A stretch of DNA of 64,000 bases from Elgaria multicarinata webbii (GCF_023053635.1 NC_086182.1:32845501-32909500), one strand, 5' to 3'. Positions 11,099-23,511 are shown, counted from the first letter of the stretch. Translations and numbers: made by a program. The notes: generated by a model not told the origin, from the letters alone.

Positions 11099-12150
11099 GG
11101 TTGGTTCTTTTATATATGAAGCACAATTAAGGCAGGATGTATGGGAGTACTTCACGGTCAAAACAGATTATTAGCTGGAAAACTTCGGAGTCCTTTGCAC
11201 GCAATTCGCAGTGATTGCACAGTATAACCCTGGTGTGATGAAGCCAAGCTGTTCCCTTGAAAGCCATGTCCCAGCTCCAAAGGTGTGAGTGTGCAGAAAG
11301 GCTCAGCAAGAATATCGGCCATAGAGCAGAGCCCTTTCACCTGCACCTTGAAATGCCTTTCTTCCACCCTGGAATTAATTTCCTCACTAGTGCAGCCTGT
11401 GCATGACCTTGCTGTTAGAAGGGATTTGCCCTGGAGCTTCCCTCTTCCCCTTATCCGAGTTAAATATTGGGGAACTATCCTCTGCACCCTCAAAAGGCAA
11501 TCCCTGGCACCACCAGTTAAAAAGATCTGGTATGCAAGCCCCCATCTTGACGAGCATGGCAGGAAAGCGCATTGCTCTTATTTACCTATTTATTTATTTA
11601 TTTAAAATATTTATATCCTGCCCTATGATCAAATCGGCTCTGTGCCGTCAATGTTACACGGCAGATCCAGCTGTCCCTAAAACCCGGCTTTTCACTTGCA
11701 GGAAAAACATATTTCTGGGGTTTGGGTGTGTGTAGAACCAACATCATCAATTCGAGAGACTTGCTACCTGCCCCTGTCCAGGCTCCTCCTGCTACTGTTT
11801 GTACGAATGGGAATGGAAAAGAACCAATGCTGCAGATCCCTAGTTTGATAAACTGGAGATGTGCAGCTGTGCAACGGCAAAGGGAAGAAGAAGAGCTCCC
11901 TGTTTGCAACTCCAGAAATGCGCAGTTTCAGATATGCGGAAATGTTCCAAAGGGGAAAAATGGATTGGAACAGAGGCAATAACCAAATAGGGGCAAATGG
12001 ATTAATTTTACTTTAGGAAGCAAAAATCCCCAATGATCCTGGACAGAGTCTGAAGGCTCCTTAGCAGAACACCGCACCCCGCCATCCAATTTTGCCACAT
12101 TCCAGCAAACTGTCACTGAATTATATCTTCTTACCCTTCTTTACTCCAAA
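11099..12150. other. Unrecognised sequence with one LINE tail
   Basis: An ATTT-rich segment at 11578-11640 ('atttatatcctgcccta') is a LINE-type tail in reverse orientation. I see nothing else recognisable. Confidence 0.4.
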
Positions 12151-12414
12151 CATCAGAGAAGCTAAATAACACAACATCAGAGAAGCAAATTAATGCCGCA
12201 TCAGAGAAGCAAACTACCGTATTCCTTCGATTGTAAGATGCCATCGATTGTAAGACGCACACTAATTTCAGTACCACCAACAGAAACCCCCCCCTAAGAC
12301 ACACCTGCGATTCTAAGACGCACCCCATTTTTAGAGATGTTTATATGGGAAAAAAGTGTGTCTTAGAATTGAAGAAATAGGGTAACACAACACCAGAGAA
12401 GCAAGTAGGAACAA
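12151..12414. repeat. 24-bp tandem repeat, four copies, split by a MITE
   Basis: The word catcagagaagc starts at 12151, 12175 and 12199, then caccagagaagc at 12391. Removing the 168 bases of inserted element plus TA duplication puts the fourth copy exactly 24 bases after the third. Confidence 0.8.
12217..12382. mobile_element. Tc1/mariner-type MITE (166 bp) in a tandem repeat
   Basis: It has imperfect terminal inverted repeats (ccgtattccttcgattgtaa versus the complement of the right end, ccctatttcttcaattctaa) and is flanked by TA at 12215-12216 and 12383-12384. The interior has the 'taagacgcac' words typical of this repeat type. It has no coding capacity. Boundaries are confirmed by the interrupted 24-bp repeat. 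Confidence 0.8.
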
Positions 12415-12429
12415 GCAGCCAATATTAAT

Positions 12430-12515
12430 TAATAATTTCTCCATTGTTTACAACGGAGAGGTGAGGAAGACAGTTGGTCGTTGAGACACACTGAAAGAGC
12501 CAGAAGCAGCAAGAG
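12430..12515 (+). repeat. Interspersed repeat shared with 1590-1675
   Basis: Contains 'gtttacaacggagaggtga' and 'gttgagacacac', the second copy of the unnamed repeat described at 1590. Confidence 0.5.
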
Positions 12516-12838
12516 ACCTGCTGGTGGCAGAGATGAAAATGTCTAGAACTAGTTTGTTGATATGGATCAACACAGTTGCCTGCCATTTTTGGCCTTTCCT
12601 TGGAGGCACGGTGGTAGGCACAGTCGCCTGCACCCCAGAAATTGCCACTATAGCACTGGGTCCGCCTCGGTGAACAGATGCAGGGGAGGGGGGCAGTGGA
12701 ATCAAGGTGTTGGAGGACAGAGCTATGTGAGTGATATGTCCGGCCCTGAGTCCTCTAAGCTAGCCTGATGTCCCCAGGTACGGTGGTGGATGTCCCTTCT
12801 TCAGTGTTGACCTGCTAGCCTGAGTGGCTTCTGCATGT

Positions 12839-12876
12839 GGTTGGTTGGTTGGTTGGTTGGTTGGTTGGTTGGTTGG
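12839..12876 (+). repeat. (GGTT)n microsatellite
   Basis: Uninterrupted ggtt units, about nine copies. Flanking sequence 12516-13840 has no recognised gene; a short (TC)n lies at about 13231-13252. Confidence 0.95.
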
Positions 12877-13844
12877 GAGTGCCATCTTCTCCATTCCCTC
12901 AGGCAGCAAAATGTCCCGGGATGGTCTGCTAATGACAGTCAGATCACTCTGCATCACTACAAACCATTTTTTGAGTTGGTTCACACATGCAGCTGCCTGG
13001 TCACCGTGATGAAAAAATTGTCATGGGCACCCTGAGATCCCCAACTTGACGTAGCCTGTGTAGGTATAATCTGGATGTGGAGGTTCCTCCTTCTACAGAA
13101 TGTGTGAAGCCATTTCCTTCCACTTGGATCCATGCTCAAAACACATTCCTCTTTTGCATCCAGCTGGGGAACAAATTTTGGAGCTGCTAAGCGGAAGGGG
13201 ATTTGATGGTTTAGATCTTTTGCAGATAGATGTTCTTCTCTCTCTCTCTCTCTCCTCCCACCCTCCATCACACTCTATTTATAAACTAGCCCAGAAAGAG
13301 TTCCAGTCCCAGCGGAATTTCAAATCTTTTTTAAAGTGGTGGGAACAAGGGACTGTAACAAGACCCTCAAAACAATGCGCCTTTATCTGATCTGGCGACT
13401 GCACAAGACCTCCGAGTGGCATTGCACAATTTCATCTCTCCGTGAGTTCATCCTTTAGGGGTTGTTAGTTTTGAGCTGCTTCTCACCATCACAATGATGA
13501 TTCCCGATGGACTCCCCATAATTTTCCACGTTACCCTTCCAACGGGAGCAGTTCCAAGAGCCACAGGGGACACCTGAGTCAGGCGGCAACCGGATAAGAT
13601 GCAACAGACCCATCCATGATCAAGATCTCACGTGTTTTGTTTTTAAAAAGTGAAAGCCATCAAGGAAGTTATACACACACAACAGAATCAGACTGGAGCT
13701 GTGATGTGCAGGCAGGGGAATAACTGCAATATAAATGGCTCTCCTCAAAGCAGGGCATCCCATGCGGTTCCCATATGTGCCTTCAACCCAGGTTGCTGTT
13801 TGCATTGCGGGGAAAACACAGAGGTTCCATATGGAGTAGAATCA

Positions 13845-14055
13845 CTGAATCATAGAATCATAGAATAGCAGAGTTGGAAGGGGCCTACAAGGCCATCGAG
13901 TCCAATCCCCTGCTCAGTGCAGGAATCCACCCTAAAGCATCCCTGACAGACGGTTGTCCAGCTGCCTCTTGAAGGCCTCTAGTGTGGGAGAGGCCACAAC
14001 CTCACCAGGCAACTGATTCCATTGTCGTACTGCTCTAACAGTCAGGAAGTTTTCA
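13845..14055 (-). mobile_element. CR1 LINE, 3' end
   Basis: Begins with the inverted CR1 tail 'gaatcatagaatcatagaat', then 'agagttggaaggggcctac' and 'gtccagctgcctcttgaag', ending near 'gtcaggaagttttc'. It is the reverse complement of the copies at 25305 and 36212. Confidence 0.9.
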
Positions 14056-14635
14056 AGGGATATTTTCAAGGGATATCCCATATTCAAGGGATACTATTCA
14101 TGGAGGATGAGGACTACCTGGCCCCCACCAGAAACAAAAAGATTTGGGCAACTCTAAGAGCATCCAAGGAACACCAAGACATCAGTGGTATAGAAGAGTA
14201 CATCCATGATTCCCAACGTAAGTTCCATAGGCAACGCAAGGGATAAGCGTTCGCCAACCCAATATCCGCTCAGCTTGGATGGTGACAGAGAACACTTTCA
14301 TGCAGCTAGAGAACATTGTTGCCAGGCTGGTTTAATTTCATCTGAGGCAATTGAAAACTGCTCATTTTTTTTTATGCAGGGAGCAAGTTTCAAGGGGAAT
14401 TGCAGCTGGGGAGGGGAGGGTTAATTCCTTCCCACGTGCTCCAACACCCTCCCCCCTCCCCCCTGCATGGCAATTAAGCTTAGAAATAATGCTTCCATTT
14501 AATACCAATGGGGAGTTGTTTTTAAAGCTTAATTGCAGGATTTTGATGGGGGCGATGCAAAATTTATGCACGTTACAGTTCTATGGCTGGGCCCCAAACC
14601 TTTTGACTCCGGATCCTGACTCACTTGATTCAGAG
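14056..14635. other. Unrecognised non-coding sequence
   Basis: A short direct repeat of 'ttcaagggatat' occurs at 14052-14092. No gene recognised. Confidence 0.4.
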
Positions 14636-14795
14636 GCACTTGCTGGGGAACATGGGCGGGAGGGTGCTGTTGCACTCATGTCCTGCATGTGGGCTTCCCA
14701 TTGAAGCTTCTGGTGGACCACTGTGGGAACAAGATGCTGGAATAGGGAGGCCTTTGGGTCTGATCCAGCACAGGGCTCTTCTTACATTCTTCTCA
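14636..14795 (+). mobile_element. CR1 LINE 3' fragment
   Basis: 'tgctggggaacatgggcggg' through 'gtctgatccagcacagggctc', same subfamily as 3900-4302. Confidence 0.75.
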
Positions 14796-15690
14796 CTGAG
14801 GTTGGGAATGAATGAATCAATCCATTCTGGAGCCGAGGAGCGTGGGGTGGGTGGGATTAATTGATTCTCCAGAGAGAAGAATGGATTAACGGGAATGATT
14901 GCTGTTGATTGAACAGAGTTCTGTTGCTGATGGCTGTGAATCACCAGTGTGGTTATTCATTCAGTGCTTGAGAGGGAAGAGAAGAATGCGGTGTGTTCTG
15001 CAGGAAGAGTTGCTTGCCCTGTGGAGCCCATGCGGTTGACTCAATCCTTGGCTGTTGGAGAGAGAGAGAGAACACACACCCCGCATCTGTGCTACAACCC
15101 AGCTCCCCTTTGCAAGCAACTCCGGGCAGATCTAGAAGAGGGATGAATATCTGCACCATAATGTGGACCCGTCAGTGTTGCTGCCTCTGAACTCGCTGGT
15201 GTCGGAAATGTACCTTGAAGGATGCAGAAAGGGCAAAGGGAAGATCCGTGCTATACGGGCCTGGAAGCTGAGGAGGGTGGGAATGTGACCCTTGTAGTTC
15301 TTCCATGCATGCTGCGGCCTCCCTTCCAGTGTTAATTGTTTTAGCAGATCCGGAACGGCTACTTACTAACCGTTCGGCGTTTGCACAAGGCAACCTCAAG
15401 TTGTGGAAAAAGGAGCCTTACCTCATCGTTTCCCTTCTCTCAACCGGGAAAGCAGCGCGCCCTCTGTAGCGATCACCAATGCCTAATTTTCTGTTTATGT
15501 GAGTTGTTCTGGGTCTAACAACCGGAGCACAGTCCGTTTCTACCCCTCTTCCTAAAAATGCACCCCCTGCTTCCGGGATAGACATCCCAGCAAGGGAGAG
15601 AAGAACCTAGCCCCATATATTGAACTCAGAGAAGGGAACCTTCAGCCTTCTCTATCAGAATGATCTCCTCTAAGAACTTTGAAACTAAGA
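14796..15690. other. Unrecognised non-coding sequence
   Basis: Only short frames; no domain, splice context or repeat recognised. Confidence 0.4.
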
Positions 15691-15890
15691 ACTAGCGCCT
15701 GAGCTTTGCTTTTTTCCTTCTCCTTCCTAATCTCTTTTCCTTTTGTGTCGTGTCTCTTAGATTATAAGGCTGACGGACTATGTGATTATTAATCTATTAA
15801 TAAATAAAATAAATAATCGTCTGTGTAAGCCATTCCGAGAGCCTGATTTGGCTGAGGGTCGGAGTAAAAACGCTGTAAATAAATAAATAT
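15690..15890 (+). mobile_element. L2-type LINE tail
   Basis: 'cttttccttttgtgtcgtgt', 'cttagattataaggctgac', then 'gccattccgagagcctgat' and an (AAAT)n end. A closely similar segment is at 21000-21200. Confidence 0.6.
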
Positions 15891-16189
15891 GCCATGGATG
15901 GCTTGTGGAAAGGATTGGGCAAATTCACCAGGGACAGGTCTCCTATTAGCAGCTCTTTGCCGTCATAGCAAAATGTTCCTAGGCAATGTACCTCTGCACA
16001 CCTTAGGCTGGGGACATATCTGGAGCAGAACTGCTACCTCCTTCATCATGTGCACCCCTGACTTCCGATGAAGGAAAGGCATTTCCCATACATTCAAGCT
16101 TGGGGGATACAAAAATCCAGGTGCCCATTGGGCCAGGCGAGTGTCACTAGCCTGCTGAGGAGAGCTGCAATTCGGTTTCTTTTCCTCCA

Positions 16190-16730
16190 GTATGTGCTGT
16201 TGTAAGCCCCGGATGCCTCCTCCCCTTGGCTTCTCCTTCCTTCCTTAATCTGATGCTGGCTTTCTTTGGGACCAGTGCCAGAACTTCTTTCAATGGCCGG
16301 GGATCAGTTCTGGAATTGATAGAGAAGGCTGGTGCTGATAGGTCATCAACAGAGCGCCTCCCCACCTGCCTGCTGCCAAGTATGGTTAGGCTGGTGACTA
16401 CAGTGGAGAGGGCCTTCTTAGTGGTGACCCCACAACTTCCATCAGCTTCCATCCAGGATCCATCAGAGTCAGCTTCCATCCAGGATCCATCAGGCCTCTT
16501 CATGCAGGTCTTTAGGAAAACTCTCTGGCTGCTTTTGCTGGCCTTCCCTTCAGTCTGGGGCTACTGTTTTTTTATTGCTAAATTTATCTTTAATTGGCAA
16601 TCCCTGTTTTTATGGATTGTATCTATGTTTTTATTGACTTTACTGTACCCACTTTGTGTTTGTTTGATCTTGTGTGCTGCCTAGAGAGGGTTCCATGTTA
16701 TAGGACGGCTATAAATAATTTTAAATAGAC
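16190..16730 (+). mobile_element. L2-type LINE 3' fragment
   Basis: The plus-strand frame contains TTVERAFLVVTPQLP, matching the conserved ...RAFSVVAPQLWN... block near the C-terminus of L2-like reverse transcriptases. A long 3' UTR and 'gctgcctagagagggttcc' tail follow. The 152-codon open frame here is this remnant read partly out of frame, not a host gene. Confidence 0.55.
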
Positions 16731-17142
16731 AGAAGACTGGGTGAGAGTATATACTCAGAGCCTAAGCGAGGGTCAGCATGGGAGAACGGGTACCTGGTTC
16801 TCACGTCGGCCAGCCTAGGTTGCAAAGCCATTACCGTGACAAAACAATGGAGACCAAATTCTAGCTCATCCCTTCAGATGCTTCTGCAAACTTTTTTTCC
16901 TGTGTCTGTTATAGGAATCCAGAGCTTGTGGGGTTTACTGGAACCAGCAGTGTTAGAACAGAACATTAGTGGCTGCTATTAACTTTTTTTAGTGGGAGAT
17001 CCACGCCTCCTGTGCCACGGAGCAAGCAGTCTGTGGCATCTCCGGCTCCTCCTTCTCTCACCGCCACTGAGCCAGAGCGAGAGGCAGGTGAACGATGAAG
17101 GCCGGATAACTCCAGGGGCCTTTCGTCAGTGGGTCTACCCTT

Positions 17143-17590
17143 AGAATCACAGAATCATAGAATAGCAGAGTTGGAAGGGGCCTACAAGGCCATCGAGTCC
17201 AACCCCCTGCTCATTGCAGGAATCCACCCTAAAGCATCCCTGACAGAGGGTTGTCCAGCTGCCTCTTGAAGGCCTCTAGTGTGGGTGAGCCCACAACCAA
17301 CCTAGGTAACTGATTCCATTGTCATACTGCTCTAACAGTCAGGAAGTTTTTCCTGATGTCCAGCTGGAATCTGGCGTCCTTTAACTTGAGCCCGTTATTC
17401 CGTGTCCTGCACTCTGGGAGGATCGAGAAGAGATCCTGGCCCTCCTCTGTGTGACAACCTTTTAAGTCTTTGAAGAGTGCTATCATGTCTCCCCTCAATC
17501 TTCTCTTCTCCAGGCTAAACATGCCCAGTTCTTTCAGTCTCTCTTCATAGGGCTTTGTTTCCAGACCCCTGATCATCCTGGTTACCCTTG
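17143..17590 (-). mobile_element. CR1 LINE, 3' end (about 450 bp)
   Basis: It runs from 'gaatcacagaatcatagaat' through 'ttgagcccgttattccgtgt' to 'tctctcttcatagggcttt'. It is the inverse of the copies at 43838 and 60905. On the minus strand the end of the CR1 reverse transcriptase frame is still legible ([21 protein letters not shown]). Confidence 0.9.
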
Positions 17591-17594
17591 ACGC

Positions 17595-17675
17595 TAACCT
17601 GTGGACTGCAACTCCCGTTACCCATGAACGTTGGCCACGCTGGCCGATGGGGACTGTAGTCCAAAACCTCCAAAG
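17595..17675. mobile_element. Palindromic MITE fragment
   Basis: 'ggactgcaactcccgttacc' pairs with 'gggactgtagtccaaaacc'. It abuts the CR1 end. Confidence 0.5.
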
Positions 17676-17679
17676 ATTT

Positions 17680-18521
17680 GTCTTTCCATCTCTCCCTCGA
17701 TCTCAAACGTCTCTCTCTCTCCACGCTATTGACAAAGAAAGAGCTCCCCACCATGTGAGCTATCCCAGGGACTAATTTATCCTCCTAAGACCCTCTCTTC
17801 TACCCCCATCTGCTTCCTTTGTCTGGCCGAATCTGATCCGGCCCCGTGCCGTGGGGGGTAAGATCAGACAGCGGCTTTAATGAGGGTGGATATGTTTAAT
17901 GTAACGTTTGCCTGCTCGCCTGGTAGGGAAAGTGGACACGGTGATGTGTCACCTCCTGGGGCCTGGGGCCTCCCCTCTCCACATCTCTCTCTTATCTGTA
18001 AATGAGGCAGTGTCCACCCCTGGCCCCCCAACCCCAGGCAAGGGAATAAACTAATGAGGCTGCATGCAGCCAGACATGCCGCAGCTGAGCCATTAGGCTT
18101 AAGGCGAGCAGTCAATTTTATGTGCAAAGGAGCACATGGGCATAAACATACGCTTTAGGTTCCTTGTGCCTGAGCTTAAGGGAACAGGCCTCCTGGGCTG
18201 GGGAAATGGAACCAGGTGGCTTGGGGCAGGCAGAGAAATAACCCAAGCCCAGTGGATGCACAGGCAAATTAATTCTGTCGGCTTCTTTTGTTTTTACAGC
18301 TCCACAGACTTCTTCTTCTTCTTCTTCTTTCTTGGCTTCTTCTTTTATATTGTTCTGCCTGTATTATGTCTTAAGTGTTATTTACTATGAAGTTGGCTGT
18401 GGTATTTTATATTTTATTTATTGTTATATTTTATTTATTGTTGTTTCTGTTGTCAATGTCATTAGCTACTGTTAGCTGCCGTGAGGGTTGTCAGACTGAA
18501 AGGGATGTGAAATTGTTTAAA

Positions 18522-18570
<49 letters not shown>

Positions 18571-19866
18571 GTATCTTGCCTTTCCAAAAAAGTTCAAGGC
18601 AGCTAGCAATAAAACAGCTAAACCAAAAAATAACACTAAAAGGCACCAGAGCAAGTCAAAATAACAACCTCAATTAAAATACTAGCTATCCAGAATAAAC
18701 ATCTACTTTAAATCTCGCGACAGAGTGGAAGTATCAGCAACGCTCAGGCAGGCAAAGCCCTGGGATTAGTCTTTTGCCGCTGTACCCAGGTCGGATGACT
18801 GGTTTGCACGTACGGACCGCTCTGCACCTCCACCAGAGTTTCCTCTGGCTTTGACCTGCCCAGGCATAGTTCACCACCTTCCAGGTCCTAGCAGGCACGC
18901 TCATGCTCCACCTCCCAGACGGGGCGGGTGAGATAGGCCGTTGGTATGTCCTGCAGTTGGCGACCTCAAGATCCCAGTAAGATAAAAACAGCTTATGAGC
19001 CAACAATTCTAAAGAGGAGAGTGTTTGCCACTTTTCGAAAAACACTCTTATAGAAGAGACCACACAGCGTTCCCTCGGGAAATATTCTTTCTTCAAATGT
19101 ACTTTCTTCTGCCTGGACAAATGCTCACTGGCCTCCAGATGTTAGGAAATCTTTCATCAGGGGGACATGTATGACATCCAGGCAAATTTAAGACCAAACT
19201 CTTTCCCCTGAAGCACTATGTGGGATGTCCACCAGGACTTTCCTCTATGCAAGCCCTGTTGGAATCTCCCTTGATAATCGTACCTGTGAAATCCCACACA
19301 GTTGGAATCCAACTGTGCCCTTAAACAAAAACCAATGGAGCTTTCATGCACCTATCAGCGTCGGTTCACCATGGCAACTAAAAACAAACCTTCCTTGTCC
19401 AGAGACGGTAATTCTCCCACCTACCAGATGCCTGGAGACAAATTACAAGGCATGGCAAAGCACTCGCACACCAGAAAGCATTTCCTATGCCCAACCCTCG
19501 CAACATTGGCCAGCCATCGATCCGTGGATTCACTTAGGCGCTGGGTAAACATCTCTGCTTCGGAAAACAGATCAAATCGAAACATGCAGTCAGCAATAAT
19601 TTAATCTACTTCCAGGAAAGAAGGTTGGGCACCCCAGGGAGGATGAGAGGGCCAAGACCAACTAGGTGTTGTTGTTTCTGAAGCAAGCAGCCTTAAGTGT
19701 TTCAGTTTGGAAAGGGGGGGGCATTGGACAGATGAGGAAAGGACAGAGAACCTGTATCCTCCCTTTTTCTCTCAGTGGGAACAGAATCCAAACCCCGCAA
19801 AGATTGTGTCTTTCTACCTCTCAATCAATCCCAGTTTTCCGCCTTTCTCTGACTGGCTCTTGAGAA
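17680..19866. other. Unrecognised sequence with microsatellites
   Basis: (TTC)n at 18307-18332 and (TATC)n at 18522-18570. The segment 17860-18140 is free of recognised repeats, with TAAT-type words (taatgagg twice); see findings. No gene recognised. Confidence 0.4.
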
Positions 19867-19874
19867 ATTGCCAC

Positions 19875-20486
19875 TAGGGCTGTGTACGGACCCCCCAAAC
19901 CGCTTCGGGTCGATCCAACCCTCCCCCGCTCCACGAAGCGAGATCTGGAGGGATGGATCGAGACTTTGCCCCCCTTCCCCACTTACTTGCCTCTGCGGGG
20001 GACGGCGGAGGCAGGTAAGTGGGGAAGGGGAGACAAAATGGGGCCCGAATAAGCCCCCCTCTGCCCTGCCCCCTTACCTGGCCATATGACCCCTTACCTG
20101 GCTCCACCGTTGTCACCATATGGATGGTGGCAGCAGTGGTGGAGCCAGGTAAGACCCCTCCCCCCACTTACCTTCCTCCGTCACGGTCCAGCGCTGGCTT
20201 CAACTGAGGCCCAGGCCTCAGTTGAAGCCAGCGTCAGACCACGACAGAGGTAGGTAAGCCCCCCTCCCCCTTGCCACCTTACCTGGCTCCACCGCTGCAC
20301 AGACTGTGGCGCCAGGTGAGTCCCCCTCCCTCCCACTTACCTGCATTCAGAGCTCCGGATCAAGGCAAACCGCTACGCCTCGATCCGCAGCTCCCCCGAC
20401 CTGATTCAGATCCGCCTTTGGTGGAGGCGAATCGGGTCGCTCCGCTCCAGATTCGGGGAACCGAAACGGAGCGGAGCACAGCCCTA
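19875..20486. mobile_element. Non-autonomous hAT MITE (612 bp), second copy
   Basis: Starts tagggctgtgtacgg and ends gagcacagccctaat-side, with flanking 8-mers attgccac (19867-19874) and attgccat (20487-20494), 7 of 8 identical. GC-rich interior with internal inverted repeats related to the element at 8635-9262, including 'cggacccccca'. No transposase. Confidence 0.8.
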
Positions 20487-20499
20487 ATTGCCATTGCTT

Positions 20500-22270
20500 T
20501 CTATTGTCCAATAAATGCGTCGTTGGCCTGTTCAAGGTGGACACGGGGAGGGATATTTTCTTGAATGACTTATGGAATTAATTTCCACAGGAAGCCATGA
20601 TGGCCACGATCATAAGCTACTTAGAAAGTAAAATACATTAGATAAATAAATGAAGTGCATGGGTCCCTCAACGGCTATTAGCTGTGATAAATAAGCATCA
20701 GATCCAGCCAGGATTCTGAAGGAGCTTTCCAAGGTCCTGAATCATAGCCCCAAAATAGGTGCCCCCAGCATCCACTGGATGGAGATGTGAAGGCCGGGGG
20801 GGGGGGGACTCAGAAAAAAATATGCGTTCCCACTATGGGAAGATTTATTGTATTTAATTTAAATTCTAGGATTTCTTTCTAAATGTGCATTTCCATCCCC
20901 CCCCCCCCCGCCACCGGATTTTTGGGAAATTTGGAAAAAAGTGGGTGTCCCTGAACATTTTCTGGTAACTTTGCAACTAAGATTGTAGTGCCTGAATTTG
21001 CTTTCTTTCCCCCCCTCCTCCTCCCTCCCAATCCCCTTTCCTTTTGTGCCATGTCTTTTAGATTGTAAGCCTGTGGGCAGGGACTGTCAAGAAATACTTT
21101 TGTAAGCTGCCATGAGAGACTGTTTTGGCTGAATGGAGGCATAAAAATCCTTAAATAAATAAATAAATAAATAAATAAAAATAAATAAATAAATAAAAGC
21201 CTTAGATTTTGAAATTCTCTTGAAATTCCCAGAGGCATCCATCCAGCTGGGCATTGCTGGACATGTCCCAGGGGACTTCGCAGACCATTGGTGTATTCCA
21301 GCGATTCTGACATTCTTATCAAAGCAAACACAATTTCGCAAAGCTATGAAGACGGATCGCCATGGTTTGCGCTAGGTTTTTCCACAGCTGAGGATGAGAA
21401 CGGATGGGGTGAGGATCTTCACTCCTGATCACGCTCATGCCCAGTTCCACTGCGAAAGCCCTGGGATGCAAGACACAACGTGTCTTTGTTGCAATGCTGA
21501 CACCGCCTGGAGCCCCAGCTGTAAGGTCCAAGCGTCATTTGGAACAGACGCCTGTCGTCAGAGTTGACCCGGACGGACGACACTTTCCCTGATCAAGGGA
21601 GGTCGCGGTCATTCCCTGGTAACGGAGATCGCCTCGGGTCAATCTGAAATTCCACACCTCCCAGTTCTCAGCTCTTCTTCTGGTTGAGTGACCTATCCCC
21701 CCCTCCATCCTTCAATCTATCCCTTAAGACCAAAGCCAAGCTCAACAATTGATTTTTTTTAAAAAAGAATTGGGGGAATACACAGGCTGTTGAAGCCTGC
21801 TCTGGGGGAAAAAAAACCCTCTTGGCTAAGAGCCGAATGGATTTGGTACCCAGAGCTTGGGACGTTGGGTGAAACCACCGTGGTTCTTTCTTCCCAACAT
21901 CCTTGAAGTTCTAGGTACAACTAGAAATTCCCAGGAGTTTGTCGCTCGCTCAGACACTGGGAAAGTCGTGCAGGCAGCTGGGCGCCTTCCAGAAGCATTT
22001 GGGAAAATGAGCGCTGGGAGGCCTATTTTTGGGCAAGAATGCAAAAAGCGTGCTTCCTCCCCTGGCTAAAAATAAAGGACCTTTCCCCCAAACTGGGTTG
22101 CTGTTCTCCCACTGGAAATGCTGGGACCAGAGAGGAAGTGATACTCCATAGGAGATCCATAGGAAGGGCTGAGTTAGAGTTGTCCCCTCACCCCACCCCA
22201 TTGTTTTCTATGGGCATCAGCACTGCAGAGAGAGAAATGCATTAGGGACACTGTTTCGGAGAACCACACA
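20500..22270. other. Mostly unrecognised; one L2-type tail
   Basis: 21000-21200 is a plus-strand LINE tail ('gattgtaagcctgtgggcag' then (AAAT)n). G- and C-runs occur near 20798 and 20899. No gene recognised. Confidence 0.45.
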
Positions 22271-22274
22271 TCCC

Positions 22275-22440
22275 AGAGGAAGCTGCCTTATACTGTGTCA
22301 GACCGTTGGTTCATCTAGTCCTGTGCTGCTGACACTGACTGGCAGCAATGGCTCTCCAGGGTTTCAGGCGGGATTCTTTTATAGCCCTACCTGGAAATTC
22401 CTGTGATTAACCTGGAACCTTCTGCATGAAAAGCAGGTGG
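22275..22440 (-). mobile_element. tRNA-derived SINE, 3' part
   Basis: Shares 'actgactggcagcaatggc', 'ctccagggtttcaggc' and 'ccttctgcatg' with the fuller copy at 35475-35663. The tRNA-like head is incomplete here. Confidence 0.65.
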
Positions 22441-22504
22441 TATTTATTAAGACCGCAAATTTTAATTGGTTTAATTCAGGGGAGTCAATCATTAAGCCCA
22501 AGGA

Positions 22505-22800
22505 TCTCATTTACCCTGGGGGTCCCCAACTTTTGGGGGTCAGGGGGCACATTTGGAATTTTGATAAGTGTTGTGGGTGCTCTCACAAAATGGCTTCCAT
22601 GGCTTGCCCAGTCATAAAATGGTTGTCATGTTGGGTATGGCTGATCACGCAACACTCGTTTCCCTGAAGGCAATCTGGAGAGACTAAAAGAAAAGTAATT
22701 TGCTCAAGAACCTAAATACAAGTTCAAAGAGGGGTTTGAACTCCACTCTTTTGAACTGAACTAAAAACATGTTGGGAAGCAGTCTGTTTCATTTAAAAAA
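22505..22800 (+). repeat. Interspersed repeat, inverted partner of 28070-28280
   Basis: 'ggtccccaactttt', 'gcacatttggaatttt', 'gtgctctcacaaaatggct' and 'gactaaaagaaaagtaa' recur in reverse complement at 28070-28280. Family not named; it resembles a common reptile interspersed repeat. Confidence 0.6.
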
Positions 22801-23124
22801 ATGTATTAAGAAATGCTACAGACCCAAGTATTAGGCCTTTTTGAAGCTTCCAGCACAGAGCATGGCTTCTCTGCTAGGACTGCCATCTGAACTAAACATA
22901 AAAAGAAAACCAGCCTGGCTGTTGACATCTTTGTCCTGGATCCCATTCCATGGCCCACCCGGAATCACTGGGCTCCACCCCTAGAACCAGACAAAACGAT
23001 TCCTCTCTGGCCTGTAGCCCCAGCACCCAATCGCTCTAAGCTCCACCCCCAAAGGGCTCCGCCTCTTCATCCCACAATACCACCAGAACGTTTCATTTCA
23101 AGAGTTAGCACTCCTTCGCACCAC

Positions 23125-23181
23125 ACCAAACTGCCCAGAGACCTTTGGCTATTGGGCACTATATAAAAAAATGTAATAAAA

Positions 23182-23212
<31 letters not shown>

Positions 23213-23216
23213 ATAG
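23125..23216 (+). mobile_element. L2-type LINE 3' tail
   Basis: 'tttggctattgggcactata' followed by 'aatgtaataaa' and (AAAT)n. Confidence 0.65.
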
Positions 23217-23511
23217 TGATCGCTCTTCAGAGCTAGGGACTTGGTACCCTTAGAATAGGGGGAAAGGAATGGGTAGATACCCCAATGGCTGCTAATGAGC
23301 CATTGGGGGATCAGCTTCTACCAAATCCCAGTGATCTTACAGTGCTGGAGTCAAAGGATGTATAGCAGTCAATAAGAAGAGAAGAGTGAGGTGCATTGGC
23401 TTGGAACAGAGAACGGAACTTGGGGTGCACCAGGATTTGCAGCCAGAGATTGGAACGGCTGGAGGAGGCTTCATTCTTGGATGGTTTTTTTTTTGGGGGG
23501 GGGGCAGAAGG

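Noticed and set aside
10651-11099. Open frames on both strands sharing the peptide MEEPMKR
   Set aside because: The symmetry comes from the palindromic element. No conserved domain.
16226-16684. 152-codon plus-strand frame with a hydrophobic C-terminus
   Set aside because: It overlaps an L2-type LINE remnant; the hydrophobic part is translated T-rich 3' UTR.
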